Source: Vibrio sp. ES.051 (lineage in GTDB: Bacteria > Pseudomonadota > Gammaproteobacteria > Enterobacterales > Vibrionaceae). From it: DNA of 64,000 nucleotides. The translations under genes and the position numbers were made by a program. The stretch lies in the NCBI RefSeq assembly GCF_002563795.1, contig NZ_PDJL01000004.1, positions 248,001 through 312,000 on the forward strand, in the 5' to 3' direction. A model generated the notes under the pieces. The model was not told the origin of the DNA. It ran no database searches and worked only from the letters and a program-made list of their open reading frames with translations. This document shows positions 9,315 through 19,348 of this stretch, piece after piece (the stretch's first letter is position 1; each line of letters begins with the position of its first letter).

Positions 9315-10823
9315 TTATTCTTCTGTCTCTTGCCCACTACGGTTTAAAAGGAATTGGACAAGCATTGAGACAGGACGGCCCGTTGAGCCTTTCGCTGCGC
9401 CTGACTTCCACGCCGTTCCGGCGATATCGATGTGAGCCCAGTTGTATTTTTTAGCAAACTTAGACAGGAAGCAACCCGCAGTGATAGTACCAGCAGGACG
9501 GCCACCAATGTTTGCCATATCCGCAAATGGGCTCTTCAACTGCTCGTGGTACTCGTCTGCCATTGGTAGACGCCATGCACGGTCACTTGCTTGCTCAGAA
9601 GCGTTTACTAGTTCGTGAGACAGAGGGTTGTGGTTAGAGATCACGCCACTAATGTGGTGGCCTAGCGCAATCACACAGGCACCAGTTAGCGTTGCAACGT
9701 CTACCACGCAGTCTGGTTCGAAACGCTCAACGTAAGTCAGTGCGTCACACAGAACCAAACGGCCTTCTGCATCCGTGTTTAGGACTTCTACTGTTTGACC
9801 TGACATTGTCGTTAGGATATCACCCGGACGGTAAGCATTGCTGCCAGGCATGTTTTCACAACCTGCGAGAATACCAACCACGTTGATCGGCAAGTTTAGC
9901 TTCGCCAGTGCTTTCATTGCACCGAATACAGACGCTGCACCACACATGTCGTACTTCATCTCATCCATACCTTCACCCGGTTTTAGAGAGATACCGCCAG
10001 AATCGAACGTTAGACCTTTACCCACTAGCACGATAGGTTTTGCCCCTGAGTCAGGGTTGCCTTTGTATTCGATGATAGACATCATTGATTCGTTCTTTGA
10101 ACCACGACCTACCGCGAGGTAAGACGTCATGCCCAGTTTTTCCATCTCTTGCTCACCAATGATCTTGGTGGTTACGGTTTCGTAATCGTCGGCAAGACGA
10201 CGAGCTTGAGAGGCTAGGTATGCTGGGTTGGCGACGTTGGGTGGCATGTTGCCAAGGTCTTTAGATGCGTTCACACCAGAAGAAATCGCGAGACCGTGGG
10301 TGATGGCTTTCTCACCCAAGTTGAGTTCACGACGCGTCGGCACATTGAAAACAAGTTTGCGCAGTGGGCGGCGAGTCTCCGGCTTAATGCTCTTAAATTG
10401 ATTAAATGTGTATAGACCATCTTTGGTCGCTTCTACTGCCTGACGCACTTTCCAGTAAGTATCACGGCCCTTAACGTGAAGCTCTGTCAAGAAACATACC
10501 GCTTCCATCGAGCCTGTCTCGTTAAGTGTGCTGATCGTCTTTTGAATGATTTCCTTGTACTGGCGTTCGCCAAGCTCACGTTCTTTGCCGCAGCCGACAA
10601 GTAAAACACGCTCTGACAAAACACCTGGCACTTGATGCAGTAGCAGCATCTGACCCGGTTTACCCTCTAGATCACCACGGCGAAGTAGTGAACTGATGTA
10701 GCCGTCACTGATTTTATCAAGTTGCTCGGCTACTGGAGAAAGGCGACGTGGTTCAAACACACCAACAACGATACATGCGCTACGTTGTTTCTCTGGACTG
10801 CCACTTTTTACACTGAACTCCAT
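9315..10823 (-). CDS. pepA: leucyl aminopeptidase / PepA
   Basis: M17 metallo-aminopeptidase removing N-terminal residues in the cytoplasm; in E. coli the hexamer also binds DNA (Xer recombination, carAB control). The 502-aa protein carries the two-metal site signatures: [11 protein letters not shown] in the middle and NTDAEGRL, the family signature. Divergent from lptF with 200 bp between them, as in E. coli. The neighbouring argF and pyrB genes make a regulatory link to carbamoyl phosphate use attractive, but there is no direct evidence for it here. Confidence 0.97.
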   Translation of the reverse strand: MEFSVKSGSPEKQRSACIVVGVFEPRRLSPVAEQLDKISDGYISSLLRRGDLEGKPGQMLLLHQVPGVLSERVLLVGCGKERELGERQYKEIIQKTISTLNETGSMEAVCFLTELHVKGRDTYWKVRQAVEATKDGLYTFNQFKSIKPETRRPLRKLVFNVPTRRELNLGEKAITHGLAISSGVNASKDLGNMPPNVANPAYLASQARRLADDYETVTTKIIGEQEMEKLGMTSYLAVGRGSKNESMMSIIEYKGNPDSGAKPIVLVGKGLTFDSGGISLKPGEGMDEMKYDMCGAASVFGAMKALAKLNLPINVVGILAGCENMPGSNAYRPGDILTTMSGQTVEVLNTDAEGRLVLCDALTYVERFEPDCVVDVATLTGACVIALGHHISGVISNHNPLSHELVNASEQASDRAWRLPMADEYHEQLKSPFADMANIGGRPAGTITAGCFLSKFAKKYNWAHIDIAGTAWKSGAAKGSTGRPVSMLVQFLLNRSGQETEE

Positions 10824-11023
10824 GCGTACTCCTACATCCTGAAGACAAATTGCTCTAAATGTTAGATAATGATCGCTTACTTGTTGAAGTTTAGCTCCAA
10901 GCTTACATGCAGAGCTGATTAAGCGACTAACATCTAGTTTATAATTTTTTTAAAAATAAATGGTTCAACGGGAAACTATAGTGATTCGACTAAAAAAACA
11001 AGTTTTGTATAGGTAATTTCAGC

Positions 11024-12124
11024 GTGATTATTGTTAGATATTTGATCCGCGAAACACTCAAGAGCCAATTTGCGATATTTTTCGTACTTTTTTTGGTGTT
11101 TGTAAGCCAGAAATTCATCAGTGTTCTTGCTGATGCTTCTGACGGGGATATTCCTGCTGGATTGATTTTCTCGATTGTTGGTTTGAATATGCCGGCAATG
11201 GGATTATTGATGCTACCTTTGAGTCTGTATATCGGCATATTGATCACGTTTGGTCGCCTGTATGCAGAGAGTGAAATCGTTGTAATGAACGCGACAGGGA
11301 TTGGTAACAAGTTCTTGGTACAAGCTGCCTTGTATTTAGCGCTGATTACCTCTGTTGTGGCGGCATTTAATGCATTATGGCTATCGCCTTGGTCACAAGA
11401 TCGTGTTGAGCATCTTTACGAACAAGTGGCGGCTGAAAACAGCGTTGACTTGTTGAAAAAAGGTCAATTCCAAGGTACGCCTGATGGCTCATCGGTTGTG
11501 TTCATTGATGACATTAAAGACAATACGTTAAGTAATGTGTTCGTTGCTCAAATGCGTCCACGTGACTCGGTGCTTCCGAGCGTGATGTTCTCATCTTCTG
11601 GTGAAGTAAAAGAGTTGTCTGACGGACGCCAGATCATCACGATGAAAGAGGGGACGCGCTATGAAGGCGTGCCAACTCGCGTTGAATATATGATCACTCA
11701 ATTTGATGAGTATAAAGGCGTGATTGGTCAGCGTGAGGTTAAGCAGAAAGGCCGTGACTGGGAAGCGTATCCTACCGCCGATTTGATTGGTCACCCAGGC
11801 CCAGAAGCACAAGCAGAATTGCAATGGCGGATCTCGCTGTTTGTGTGCATTCCCCTCTTGACTATGTTGGTGATTCCATTGTCAGCGGTGAACCCGCGTC
11901 AAGGACGATTTGCCAAAATTGGCCCTGCGATTCTGATCTATTTGGCATATTTCTTAGCCATTAGTGCGACGAAATCCGCGTTGGAAGATGGTGATCTCCC
12001 CGCGGAAATTGGTATGTGGCCTATCAATGCCATATTACTGGTGGTCGCTATCATGGCGAATATGATGGACAGTGTTTTTGCACGACGATTAAAAGACAAA
12101 TTCCGTAAGAAGAGGCTAGCGTAA
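11024..12124 (+). CDS. lptF: LPS export ABC transporter permease LptF
   Basis: Inner-membrane subunit that with LptG and the LptB ATPase extracts lipopolysaccharide for transport to the outer membrane. The 366-aa protein has the expected topology: three transmembrane helices near the N terminus (about 15-35, 50-75, 100-125), a periplasmic beta-jellyroll, then three helices near the C terminus. The start is GTG (IIVRYLIRETLKSQ follows); no in-frame ATG exists close by. lptG starts 3 bp after its stop, so the pair is one transcription unit. Confidence 0.96.
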   Translation: MIIVRYLIRETLKSQFAIFFVLFLVFVSQKFISVLADASDGDIPAGLIFSIVGLNMPAMGLLMLPLSLYIGILITFGRLYAESEIVVMNATGIGNKFLVQAALYLALITSVVAAFNALWLSPWSQDRVEHLYEQVAAENSVDLLKKGQFQGTPDGSSVVFIDDIKDNTLSNVFVAQMRPRDSVLPSVMFSSSGEVKELSDGRQIITMKEGTRYEGVPTRVEYMITQFDEYKGVIGQREVKQKGRDWEAYPTADLIGHPGPEAQAELQWRISLFVCIPLLTMLVIPLSAVNPRQGRFAKIGPAILIYLAYFLAISATKSALEDGDLPAEIGMWPINAILLVVAIMANMMDSVFARRLKDKFRKKRLA

Positions 12125-12127
12125 GCT

Positions 12128-13198
12128 GTGTTCAAAATCTTAGATCTTTACATCGGTAGAACCATCATTTCTACCACCGCATTGGTTTTGGCGACATTTG
12201 TTGGCTTGTCGGGCATCATCAAATATGTTGAGCAGCTGCGCAAAGTTGGGCGGGGCGTTTACGACCTGACTCACGCATTATATTTTGTGTTGTTGAGTGT
12301 CCCACGTGATATCGAAATGTTCTTTCCAATGGCAGCCTTACTGGGCGCCCTGATTGGTTTAGGCATGTTGGCATCAAGCTCAGAGCTGGTGGTCATGCAG
12401 GCGGCAGGCTTCTCGAAACTAGATATTGGCCTATCCGTACTAAAAACGGCAGTACCGCTGATGCTGATCGTGATGACGCTCGGTCAGTGGGGGGCACCAG
12501 AAGCACAAAAAATGGCTCGTGATTTACGTTCTTTTGCGATCTCTGGTGGGAGCATTGTGTCAGTGCGATCAGGCGTTTGGGCGAGGGATGCGAACGATTT
12601 TATCTTCATCGGTAAAGTCGAAGATGACAAGCTGTACGCCCTAAACATGTGGCGTTTCGATGACGATAAAAATCTACAAAAAGTGATTTTTTCGGAAGAG
12701 GTAGACTACCAGCAAGGCAACAACTGGCTGATGCGCAATGTACAAGTCACGAATATGCAAAATGAAAACGTGATTTCCAAACAAGACCTCGAACAAATGG
12801 AATGGCATACGTCACTGGCACCGGACAAACTTGCCGTAGTCACGGTGAAGCCAGAAGAGCTCTCGCTCAGTGGACTGTATGATTACGTAACGTACCTCAA
12901 GGAATCTGAGCAAGATGCTTCACGCTATGAGCTGGCATTTTGGCGTAAGCTTACTCAGCCACTTTCTATTGCTGTGATGATGTTGATGGCACTATCGTTT
13001 GTGTTTGGTCCGCTACGGAGTGTCACCATGGGGGCGAGGGTATTGTCGGGCGTGGTTGCAGGGTTTACTTTTTATATATCCAGTGAGTTCTTTGGCCCGT
13101 TAAGTTTGGTGTATGGAATATCCCCTGTATTTGGAGCTTTGGCGCCGAGTCTCGTATTCTTAGCCATCGCGGTAGCACTGCTGAGAAGAAAGCTATAA
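12128..13198 (+). CDS. lptG: LPS export ABC transporter permease LptG
   Basis: Partner permease of LptF in the LptB2FG complex. The 356-aa protein starts with GTG (FKILDLYIGRTI) three bases after lptF, implying translational coupling. It shows the same six-helix plan with a central periplasmic domain; the RxVxxGVWARDANDFIFIG segment is typical of LptG. A terminator follows its stop within 10 bp. Confidence 0.96.
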   Translation: MFKILDLYIGRTIISTTALVLATFVGLSGIIKYVEQLRKVGRGVYDLTHALYFVLLSVPRDIEMFFPMAALLGALIGLGMLASSSELVVMQAAGFSKLDIGLSVLKTAVPLMLIVMTLGQWGAPEAQKMARDLRSFAISGGSIVSVRSGVWARDANDFIFIGKVEDDKLYALNMWRFDDDKNLQKVIFSEEVDYQQGNNWLMRNVQVTNMQNENVISKQDLEQMEWHTSLAPDKLAVVTVKPEELSLSGLYDYVTYLKESEQDASRYELAFWRKLTQPLSIAVMMLMALSFVFGPLRSVTMGARVLSGVVAGFTFYISSEFFGPLSLVYGISPVFGALAPSLVFLAIAVALLRRKL

Positions 13199-13205
13199 AC
13201 CAAAC

Positions 13206-13230
13206 AAGGAAGGCGCAATGCCTTCCTTTT
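13206..13230 (+). terminator. lptFG terminator
   Basis: Stem aaggaaggc / gccttcctt with a T run, directly after lptG. Confidence 0.8.
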
Positions 13231-13245
13231 GGTATTCATGGGCGG

Positions 13246-13725
13246 CTATTGCGCTTTAGTTAATACCACCACTTTTGTTTTAGCCCAAATATCATGGAAG
13301 CCGCGCTTCTGTGGATCAATGGGCACAGTGAGGTTCGCCAAGCCAAAGCCAGAAGTTGCAATACGGATTAAGGCCTGTGTGACCGTAATTGGTGCGTCAT
13401 CTTTTGCATTACGAACTTGAAGCTTCCAAGCGCGCATACCGAGGGTCTGTCCTGCGCGTGTCCAGAAAAACACAAAGAAGAAAATCCACACAGCCGCGAG
13501 GTAAAGCGTAAATAGAGGGCTCAATACGGGGTGCTTTCCTAGCATATCTGCGGCATCCACATATTGGCCATAACTCAATAACCCAGCCGCATTCAGTGCA
13601 AATACAACAGCCATGACAATGCCAGCAGCCATCATTTCAATCGCGATAATAATCAATGTGTCATAGACCAAAGCTGCAAGTCGACGAAAGAGACCCGCAG
13701 TTTGAAGAGTTGTAGATGTTGTCAT
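13246..13725 (-). CDS. RDD family membrane protein
   Basis: The 159-aa protein has the RDD signature: the arginine in LFRRLAALVYD and the aspartate of that helix, followed by three hydrophobic helices (about 20-45, 65-90 and near 120). The amphipathic segment TLGMRAWKLQV between helices two and three is also conserved. RDD proteins are inner-membrane proteins of mostly unknown function; some act as Na+/H+ antiporters. It converges with lptG, and nothing links it to LPS export. Confidence 0.85.
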   Translation of the reverse strand: MTTSTTLQTAGLFRRLAALVYDTLIIIAIEMMAAGIVMAVVFALNAAGLLSYGQYVDAADMLGKHPVLSPLFTLYLAAVWIFFFVFFWTRAGQTLGMRAWKLQVRNAKDDAPITVTQALIRIATSGFGLANLTVPIDPQKRGFHDIWAKTKVVVLTKAQ

Positions 13726-13969
13726 GATTCCATCACTTACCTTAAAAATTGTGCGTCAGAATATAGACTACCTCACTATGTGGGAAGAGACCTAACGCAC
13801 AGAGTGCTTATTTCTGTTGAAATCCGGATGATAATTTGCCGCAGATGCGCATCTAAATGCGCTTTATACTTAAAGAATTACGATAGTAGAGTGTGAGCTC
13901 ATAAGTGTTACGCTACTCAACATCAAAGCTTGTATGCGTTAATGAAGGTGAAGAAAAAGAGAGGTAAAA

Positions 13970-14635
13970 ATGATCGTAATTACAGGCGCAAGCCGCGGCT
14001 TAGGAGCTGAACTTGCAAAACGTTATGATACTGAAGGTAAGCCAACGTATATTACAGGGAGAGATACAGATAAACTTTCTGCGCTTGCCAATGCACTGCC
14101 TAATAATATGGGGTATCAATCCTGTGACCTTGCATCGCATAAAGAGGTGGAACTCTTATTTGATGGTGTAACACATCCCCCTAAAATGGTGATTCATAGC
14201 GCCGGAAGTGGCTATTTTGGGCTGTTGGAAGAGCAGGAGCCTGAAGAGATTCAAAAGCTGCTTGATAATAACCTGAATTCTGCGATTTATGTATTGAGAG
14301 AGTTAGTAAAGCGCTATAAAGATCACCCAGTTAATGTCGTTATGATCATGTCGACTGCCGCTCAACAACCAAAAGCGCAAGAGTCTACTTATTGTGCAGT
14401 GAAGTGGGCGATTAAAGGCTTGGTTGAGTCGGTTCGTTTGGAGCTGAAGGGGAAACCGATGAAAATTATCGCAGTTTATCCGGGTGGAATGGCGACAGAG
14501 TTCTGGAAAACCAGCGGTAAGACTTTGGATACCTCCGGTTTTATGCAAGCCAAAGATGCCGCAGAGATGATCCACAATGCCTTGTCGAGTATTGGCAATG
14601 GTTATATTTCTGATATTACAGTAAATAGGTTGTAA
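13970..14635 (+). CDS. short-chain dehydrogenase/reductase
   Basis: NAD(P)-dependent oxidoreductase of unknown substrate. The 221-aa classical SDR has the cofactor motif GASRGLG at 6-12, HSAGSG (the NNAG equivalent) near 76-81, the catalytic Ser128 and Y141-x3-K145, then the PGG motif. The downstream part is short, ending soon after the substrate loop, so it belongs to the compact 220-aa SDR group. GAGAGG lies just before the ATG. Monocistronic, next to tRNA-Leu. Confidence 0.9.
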   Translation: MIVITGASRGLGAELAKRYDTEGKPTYITGRDTDKLSALANALPNNMGYQSCDLASHKEVELLFDGVTHPPKMVIHSAGSGYFGLLEEQEPEEIQKLLDNNLNSAIYVLRELVKRYKDHPVNVVMIMSTAAQQPKAQESTYCAVKWAIKGLVESVRLELKGKPMKIIAVYPGGMATEFWKTSGKTLDTSGFMQAKDAAEMIHNALSSIGNGYISDITVNRL

Positions 14636-14763
14636 GCTTGGCTAGGAAGCGAAATTCTGGTTCTGTACTTTTGGAGTAATGATGCGATGCTCTCGACTAA
14701 TGCTACTGGTCACGTTTTATGGCTAAATTATCAGCAAACGATAGTTATTTAAGACTTTTCTGC

Positions 14764-14791
14764 TTGCGCAGGTAAAATGCTTCCGTATAAT
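14764..14791 (+). promoter_or_regulatory. tRNA-Leu promoter
   Basis: TTGCGC (14764-14769), 16-bp spacer, TATAAT (14786-14791), about 30 bp before the tRNA. Confidence 0.65.
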
Positions 14792-14821
14792 GCCAATCAT
14801 CGAAGGGCAAAGCCCCAAGAT

Positions 14822-14906
14822 GCCGGTGTGGTGAAATTGGTATACACGACGGATTCAAAATCCGTTGCCTTCGGGCGTGGCGGTTCAAGTCCGCCCACCG
14901 GTACCA
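14822..14906 (+). tRNA. tRNA-Leu (anticodon CAA)
   Basis: 85-nt class II tRNA with a long variable arm. Acceptor GCCGGTG pairs with CACCGGT (one G-T pair), anticodon stem ACGGA / TCCGT with loop TTCAAAA, encoded CCA end. The 3' half, from the anticodon loop on, is duplicated at 21352 and serves as the attachment site of the island. Confidence 0.96.
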
Positions 14907-14950
14907 TACATAGAAAGGTCGCTTTTATAGCGGCCTTTCGTCGTTTTAGG
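14853..14950 (+). repeat. left attachment-site direct repeat (attL)
   Basis: 98 bp identical to 21352-21449. It covers the 3' part of tRNA-Leu from the anticodon loop, plus the downstream terminator. The insertion therefore leaves the tRNA gene functional, the usual outcome of tyrosine-recombinase integration. Confidence 0.9.
14913..14939 (+). terminator. tRNA-Leu terminator
   Basis: Stem gaaaggtcgc / gcggcctttc; an identical copy is at 21412-21438 within the right repeat. Confidence 0.75.
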
Positions 14951-15485
14951 TGTTTGAAAATGTTCGATTTTTCAAGTGCTTATCTCAAAACTTCTTTCCT
15001 GCTATTGCCTCTTTTTTCGCTCCAATAGGCTCTCTTTATCCGCCTTAAAATTTCTCCCATGGTTCATATATGGTTCATCGCATGACGATTCTGTGCGCAA
15101 GGGAATCCTAGTAAATCCAACAAATGCAAAAAGCAGCCGTCGCACAAGCCAGTATTACGAATGGCTTCGAGCGAGAAGAACCATGGTACGACCATGGTGA
15201 CTTTACGGTGCTATGCGGTTTTGGTTTTGCCCTTATGGAACAACTGATCGTTTCGATGGATAGTCGAAAAGCCAGTTTGAGTTAGGCGGTTTTGCGGTGT
15301 GTGTGGTAAGTGCGTTGGGGATATGATAAATGGTTGTCACTTGCGGGGTTAATGACAAAGTGATCTGGCTTGGAAATGCCCCTTTATGAGTTACAACCCA
15401 AAGTTCAAACAATGATGTTCAGGTAACTTTGATATACAAAAAGTAATGAACAGCAAAAGATAAGAGTTGACTCTATTTGTTCACA
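14951..15485. other. gene-free left end of the island
   Basis: 14951-15122 is an imperfect copy (mostly identical, scattered substitutions and small indels) of 21450-21621 at the right end. The rest, to the end of the HEPN-like gene, shows no credible gene. A short inverted motif around ccatggt/accatgg occurs at 15181-15198. Confidence 0.6.
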
Positions 15486-16574
15486 CTATTCGGTTAGCAT
15501 GAGCTTTGCTTTAAGAAACGTAAGTTTGATGTCATCAGTTTTGGTGAACTTGAACTTACCGTCAGTAGAAGCGTTAAACCTTTCAAAATAGTATTCGAGT
15601 AGCGGATCGGATCTGCCACCGTGAACCCAAGTGTAGAACTTACCAAGTTCATAACGTAACTCTTTATCAAGGTCAGATCTTATTCTCAGTTCACTATCGT
15701 TTGCTAGGTCAACGATGTTCATTTCTTGAAGATTCGTCTTAATCTCTTCAATCAAAGGTAGGAGGGATTCTTTATACTTATCAGCCAATAGCACAAGGTC
15801 AGCGTCAGTTACTTCCGCTTCAAAAATCATAATCAGGTCGTCAATCTCACTGTTATAGTAATCGTTATCTAATCGTTTTTCTGACTCAGTACGAAGAACA
15901 TAGAGTTGTTCTAAAGGATCTGATTTAGTCTCAATCTTTTCTTTTGAAAGTTTGTTTTGATACTCAACAAACAGCGTTTCAATCCTATCAGCAATAACAT
16001 CAAGATACTCATATCGAATTCTGAGGAATTCCAACAGCTCATTAATATTGAGGTTTAACGTTAAGTCTTCTTTACCCACATCTCGACTGTACAAGTGAAC
16101 ACTCAAATCGCCTGTTTTGAAATGACTTGGAAATGGCCAACTTGCGAAACGCTTTGAATTTTCTTGATTCAGGTTTACGGGGTGAGCACCGAAACACGCC
16201 CTGATAGTTTTAAAGTAATTATTATCATCTTCATTAGCGAAGAGGCGATCTTTGAAGCATTTCTTTTCACCATAAAACGGATCTTTCTTACCAGTCATAA
16301 ACACTCGATGTAGTTGTTTTATTGACTCGAAAATGAGGTCTATTGAAGAGATCAGAGAGTAGACCTGCATACATCTACTATCTATGTTCTTGTCAAACTC
16401 AGGCGCATTTTCTAAGTGCCGAACAGAGACAGAGATCCAATCCATAGCAGAGCAAACGAGGTTAAAAAGATTCTTACCACCTTTATCTTTGTATATTTGA
16501 TATACAAAGCTAGAGTTTGAGTTAACTAAGTCTCGAAAATCACTGATTTTATCGTCACTAACAACGTTTCTCAT
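15486..16574 (-). CDS. HEPN-like protein of unknown function
   Basis: The 362-aa soluble protein is not recognised by name. It has an N-terminal helical part with a run of the type TIRACFGAHPVNL, giving R125-x5-H131. This fits the R-x(4-6)-H motif of HEPN ribonucleases, which are common in toxin and anti-phage systems. The C-terminal half is rich in acidic and lysine residues with coiled-coil character (about 205-300). The gene is AT-rich compared with the flanks, stands alone on the minus strand and has no small antitoxin gene beside it. The HEPN assignment is inference from one motif; it could also be a nucleic-acid-independent helical protein. Confidence 0.5.
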   Translation of the reverse strand: MRNVVSDDKISDFRDLVNSNSSFVYQIYKDKGGKNLFNLVCSAMDWISVSVRHLENAPEFDKNIDSRCMQVYSLISSIDLIFESIKQLHRVFMTGKKDPFYGEKKCFKDRLFANEDDNNYFKTIRACFGAHPVNLNQENSKRFASWPFPSHFKTGDLSVHLYSRDVGKEDLTLNLNINELLEFLRIRYEYLDVIADRIETLFVEYQNKLSKEKIETKSDPLEQLYVLRTESEKRLDNDYYNSEIDDLIMIFEAEVTDADLVLLADKYKESLLPLIEEIKTNLQEMNIVDLANDSELRIRSDLDKELRYELGKFYTWVHGGRSDPLLEYYFERFNASTDGKFKFTKTDDIKLTFLKAKLMLTE

Positions 16575-16889
16575 CCTCTAATCGCCTTCTAACTAATTGA
16601 AAATATTATGAAGAATGGCAAAGATGATAGTGATAATTCTTCAATTCTTCAACTTCTGCATTGATTTGAAGTGTAGTGATACGCTGAGTTTAGTCACTTA
16701 GTTAGATTTGAGCGATGACGACCTCTCGCCTGTTGTTTTGCCAGAAATTATCCGAAGACAAATAGAAGAACTGAACCTCGACGTAGCTTTTGTCCTAGGA
16801 CGTGCTGAAGCTGATCTCGGCAAATTTGGAACTGGGCAAACACGCCTTTGCCCCAAAACTTCTCATATTCTGTAAAGGGAACGCCTGAG
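16575..16889. other. remnant DNA left of the IS element
   Basis: About 315 bp between the HEPN-like gene and the IS end. A stop-free plus-strand frame of 57 codons (16702-16875, reading SDDDLSPVVLPEIIRR near its start) has no ATG and follows an in-frame stop, so it looks like a gene fragment. I do not recognise it. Confidence 0.4.
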
Positions 16890-16917
16890 TGTTAAATTGC
16901 ATCCAGAACTGATCCAC
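16890..16917 (+). repeat. IS21-family left terminal inverted repeat
   Basis: 28 bp starting TGTTAAATTGC and ending CTGATCCAC; pairs with 19321-19348. A related internal repeat follows at about 16925-16952. Confidence 0.8.
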
Positions 16918-16996
16918 TTCACCCCCTGATTTGCACCGAAAACTGATCCACATCATCTAACCTAAATCCTGCTGAGTCTTAGCAGGAGAATATGGA

Positions 16997-18511
16997 GTGA
17001 TTGACGTGTCATTATTAAGTGTTATTCGTCGTTGGCATTTCCGCGAAGGAATGTCGCAAAGAGAAATAGCCAGACGTACTGGACTATCCCGAAATACCGT
17101 TAAACGTTATTTGAAAGATCAAACTATCGAACCTGTTTATCCAAAGCGGCATTTATTGAGTAAACTAGACGAGTTTAAAGAATTACTGACTTCTTGGCTA
17201 AAACGAGAAATGAAGCGACCGAGAAAGCAGCGCAAAACGGTCAAAAACCTTTTTCAAGACCTCGTTCCGCTAGGCTATAGCGGCTCGTATGACAGAGTCG
17301 CTTCATTTGCACGTAAATGGCGCGAAGAACAAAAACTCGATGCGTCTAAACGAACGTATATGCCGCTAGAGTTTGCCCCTGGTGAAGCCTTTCAGTTTGA
17401 TTGGGGCGAAAATTGGGCCTATATCAATGGCCATAAAACCAAGCTACAGGTCGCTCACTTCAAACTCAGTCATAGCCGCGCATTCCTCCTTCGAGCCTAT
17501 TATTCTCAAAGTCATGAAATGTTATTTGATGCCCATAACCATGCCTTTCGCGTGTTCCAAGGCGTTCCAGAACGGGGGATCTACGATAATATGAAAACTG
17601 CGGTTGATGCGGTCAAAAATGGCAAAGATCGAGTAGTGAATCGTCGCTTTTTAACAATGGTTAGTCACTACTTGTTTGAAGCCGACTTCTGCAACCCAGC
17701 CGCAGGTTGGGAAAAGGGGCAGATCGAGAAGAACGTGCGGGATGTGCGTTCTATCATCTGGCAGCGCGCTCCTAAGGTGAAAACCTTAGAAGAGCTTAAT
17801 CAATGGCTTGAAGCCCAATGTTTACGGGACTGGCAGTCACGTAGACACCCTCAATATCGTGATATGACCATAGAGCAAACGTGGCTAAGTGAGCGCTCCC
17901 AATTAATGAAAGTCACAGCGCCGTTTGATGGTTTTATCGAGCAAAGCAAGCGAGTCTCCTCTACCTGTTTGGTGAACTTCGACAGAAATAAATACTCCGT
18001 GCCTGCAAGTTACGCAAACCGACGAGTGAGTCTGCACGCCTACCCCGATAGTATTGTTTTGGTGGCAGAAGGTCAGCCCATAGCAGAGCACCAAAGAGTC
18101 TTTAATCCTAAACATGAGCCGCCACACATTGTTTATAACTGGCGACATTACCTGTTGGTTGCGCAACGTAAACCAGGCTCTCTGCGTAATGGCGCACCGT
18201 TTCACTTGCTCCCTGAGAGCTTTAAGCACCTGCAATCAATATTATTACAGCGTCTTGGCGGCGATAAGGAAATGGTCGAAATCTTGTCATTGGTTATTCA
18301 TCACGATGAAAAGCTGGTAGAGCAAGCCATTAATATGGCACTGGAAGCAGGCACACCATCAAAACAACACGTCATAAACTGTTTAAGCCGCTTACTCAAT
18401 CCTTCTCCAGTTGTACCCGTCCCCGTCTCTCAAGGGTTGCGACTGGTTACCGAGCCAACCAGTGATACGTCGCGATATGACGAATTAAGAGGAAAACGTC
18501 ATGCACAATGA
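16997..18511 (+). CDS. istA: IS21-family transposase IstA
   Basis: DDE transposase that cuts and joins the IS ends. The 504-aa protein opens with a helix-turn-helix ([21 protein letters not shown], about residues 19-39). The integrase core follows, with FQFDWGE supplying the first catalytic Asp, then IYDNMK the second and the [11 protein letters not shown] segment the Glu. The start is GTG with AGGAG 8 nt upstream. Its end overlaps istB by 11 bp, the usual coupling in this family. Apparently intact. Confidence 0.95.
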   Translation: MIDVSLLSVIRRWHFREGMSQREIARRTGLSRNTVKRYLKDQTIEPVYPKRHLLSKLDEFKELLTSWLKREMKRPRKQRKTVKNLFQDLVPLGYSGSYDRVASFARKWREEQKLDASKRTYMPLEFAPGEAFQFDWGENWAYINGHKTKLQVAHFKLSHSRAFLLRAYYSQSHEMLFDAHNHAFRVFQGVPERGIYDNMKTAVDAVKNGKDRVVNRRFLTMVSHYLFEADFCNPAAGWEKGQIEKNVRDVRSIIWQRAPKVKTLEELNQWLEAQCLRDWQSRRHPQYRDMTIEQTWLSERSQLMKVTAPFDGFIEQSKRVSSTCLVNFDRNKYSVPASYANRRVSLHAYPDSIVLVAEGQPIAEHQRVFNPKHEPPHIVYNWRHYLLVAQRKPGSLRNGAPFHLLPESFKHLQSILLQRLGGDKEMVEILSLVIHHDEKLVEQAINMALEAGTPSKQHVINCLSRLLNPSPVVPVPVSQGLRLVTEPTSDTSRYDELRGKRHAQ

Positions 18512-19256
18512 AGCGTTATTAAGCACATTAAAGGCACTCAAGCTTCACGGCATGGTTAGCAGTATTGTTGAACTTGCCTCTCAAAACTCTCCTGCTTATC
18601 AACAAGCTCAACCCATCCTTGAAACCTTGTTAAAAGCAGAGATAGCAGACCGTGAAGTGCGCAGTATCGCTTACCAAATGAAAGCGGCAAAGTTCCCAGT
18701 CTATCGAGACCTATACGGTTTTGACTTTAGCGAGAGTACAGTCGATGAGTATCTAATACGAGGTCTGCATCGCTGTGAGTTTATCAAAGACAGCCAAAAC
18801 ATCGTGCTTGTTGGTGGTCCAGGCACAGGGAAAACGCACTTAGCGACGGCGTTGGGCGTACAAGCCATACAACACCATCAAATGCGGGTCAGGTTCCTAT
18901 CGACCATAGAACTCGTCAATACGCTAGAGCAGGAGAAGCAAGCGGGTCATGTGGGCCGCCTCGCTAATCGATTAGTGAGCTGCGACTTAGTCATACTAGA
19001 TGAACTTGGGTATGTCCCTTTTAGCCAAGCGGGTGGGACATTGCTGTTCCATTTACTCAGTAAACTCTACGAGCGTACGAGTATCGTCATTACCACCAAT
19101 CTCAACTTCACAGAATGGTCGAAAGTGTTTGGTGATGCAAAGATGACAACGGCATTGCTGGATAGGCTGACTCATCATTGTCACATCATTGAAACGGGTA
19201 ACGACAGCTATCGTTTTAAGGAATCAAAAAAGAAGTCGAAGGAGAAAACCAAATAG
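18501..19256 (+). CDS. istB: IS21-family ATPase helper IstB
   Basis: AAA+ ATPase of the DnaC clade that assists IstA in target selection. The 251-aa protein has Walker [10 protein letters not shown] (around residue 104-112) and Walker [10 protein letters not shown]. The N-terminal helical domain ([13 protein letters not shown]) is typical. It ends in a lysine-rich tail. Apparently complete. Confidence 0.95.
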   Translation: MHNEALLSTLKALKLHGMVSSIVELASQNSPAYQQAQPILETLLKAEIADREVRSIAYQMKAAKFPVYRDLYGFDFSESTVDEYLIRGLHRCEFIKDSQNIVLVGGPGTGKTHLATALGVQAIQHHQMRVRFLSTIELVNTLEQEKQAGHVGRLANRLVSCDLVILDELGYVPFSQAGGTLLFHLLSKLYERTSIVITTNLNFTEWSKVFGDAKMTTALLDRLTHHCHIIETGNDSYRFKESKKKSKEKTK

Positions 19257-19320
19257 AAACTAACGTAAAAATGTAGTCTAGAATAGACTTACTTAGGTGG
19301 ATCACTTTTCAGTGCAAATG

Positions 19321-19348
19321 GTGGATCAGATTTAAGTGCAAATTAACA
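19321..19348 (-). repeat. IS21-family right terminal inverted repeat
   Basis: 28 bp, the inverted partner of 16890-16917, ending TTAACA. Confidence 0.8.

Larger units (their letters stand above)
16890..19348 (+). mobile_element. IS21-family insertion sequence
   Basis: 2,459 bp with overlapping istA and istB genes. The ends begin TGTTAA and finish TTAACA. The terminal 28 bp match at 22 positions as inverted repeats, and each end carries a second copy of the GCAC-x-GAAAA-x-TGATCCAC motif, the multiple transposase-binding repeats typical of IS21. No target duplication is visible (gcctgag on the left, tccaaac on the right), which suggests an adjacent deletion. Confidence 0.9.

Noticed and set aside
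14777..15200. Short frames across tRNA-Leu and the left repeat, with a look-alike at 21475
   Set aside because: They translate the tRNA and its repeat; the antisense reads the well-known spurious VGGLEPP-type peptide. Similarity of the two frames follows from the DNA repeat.
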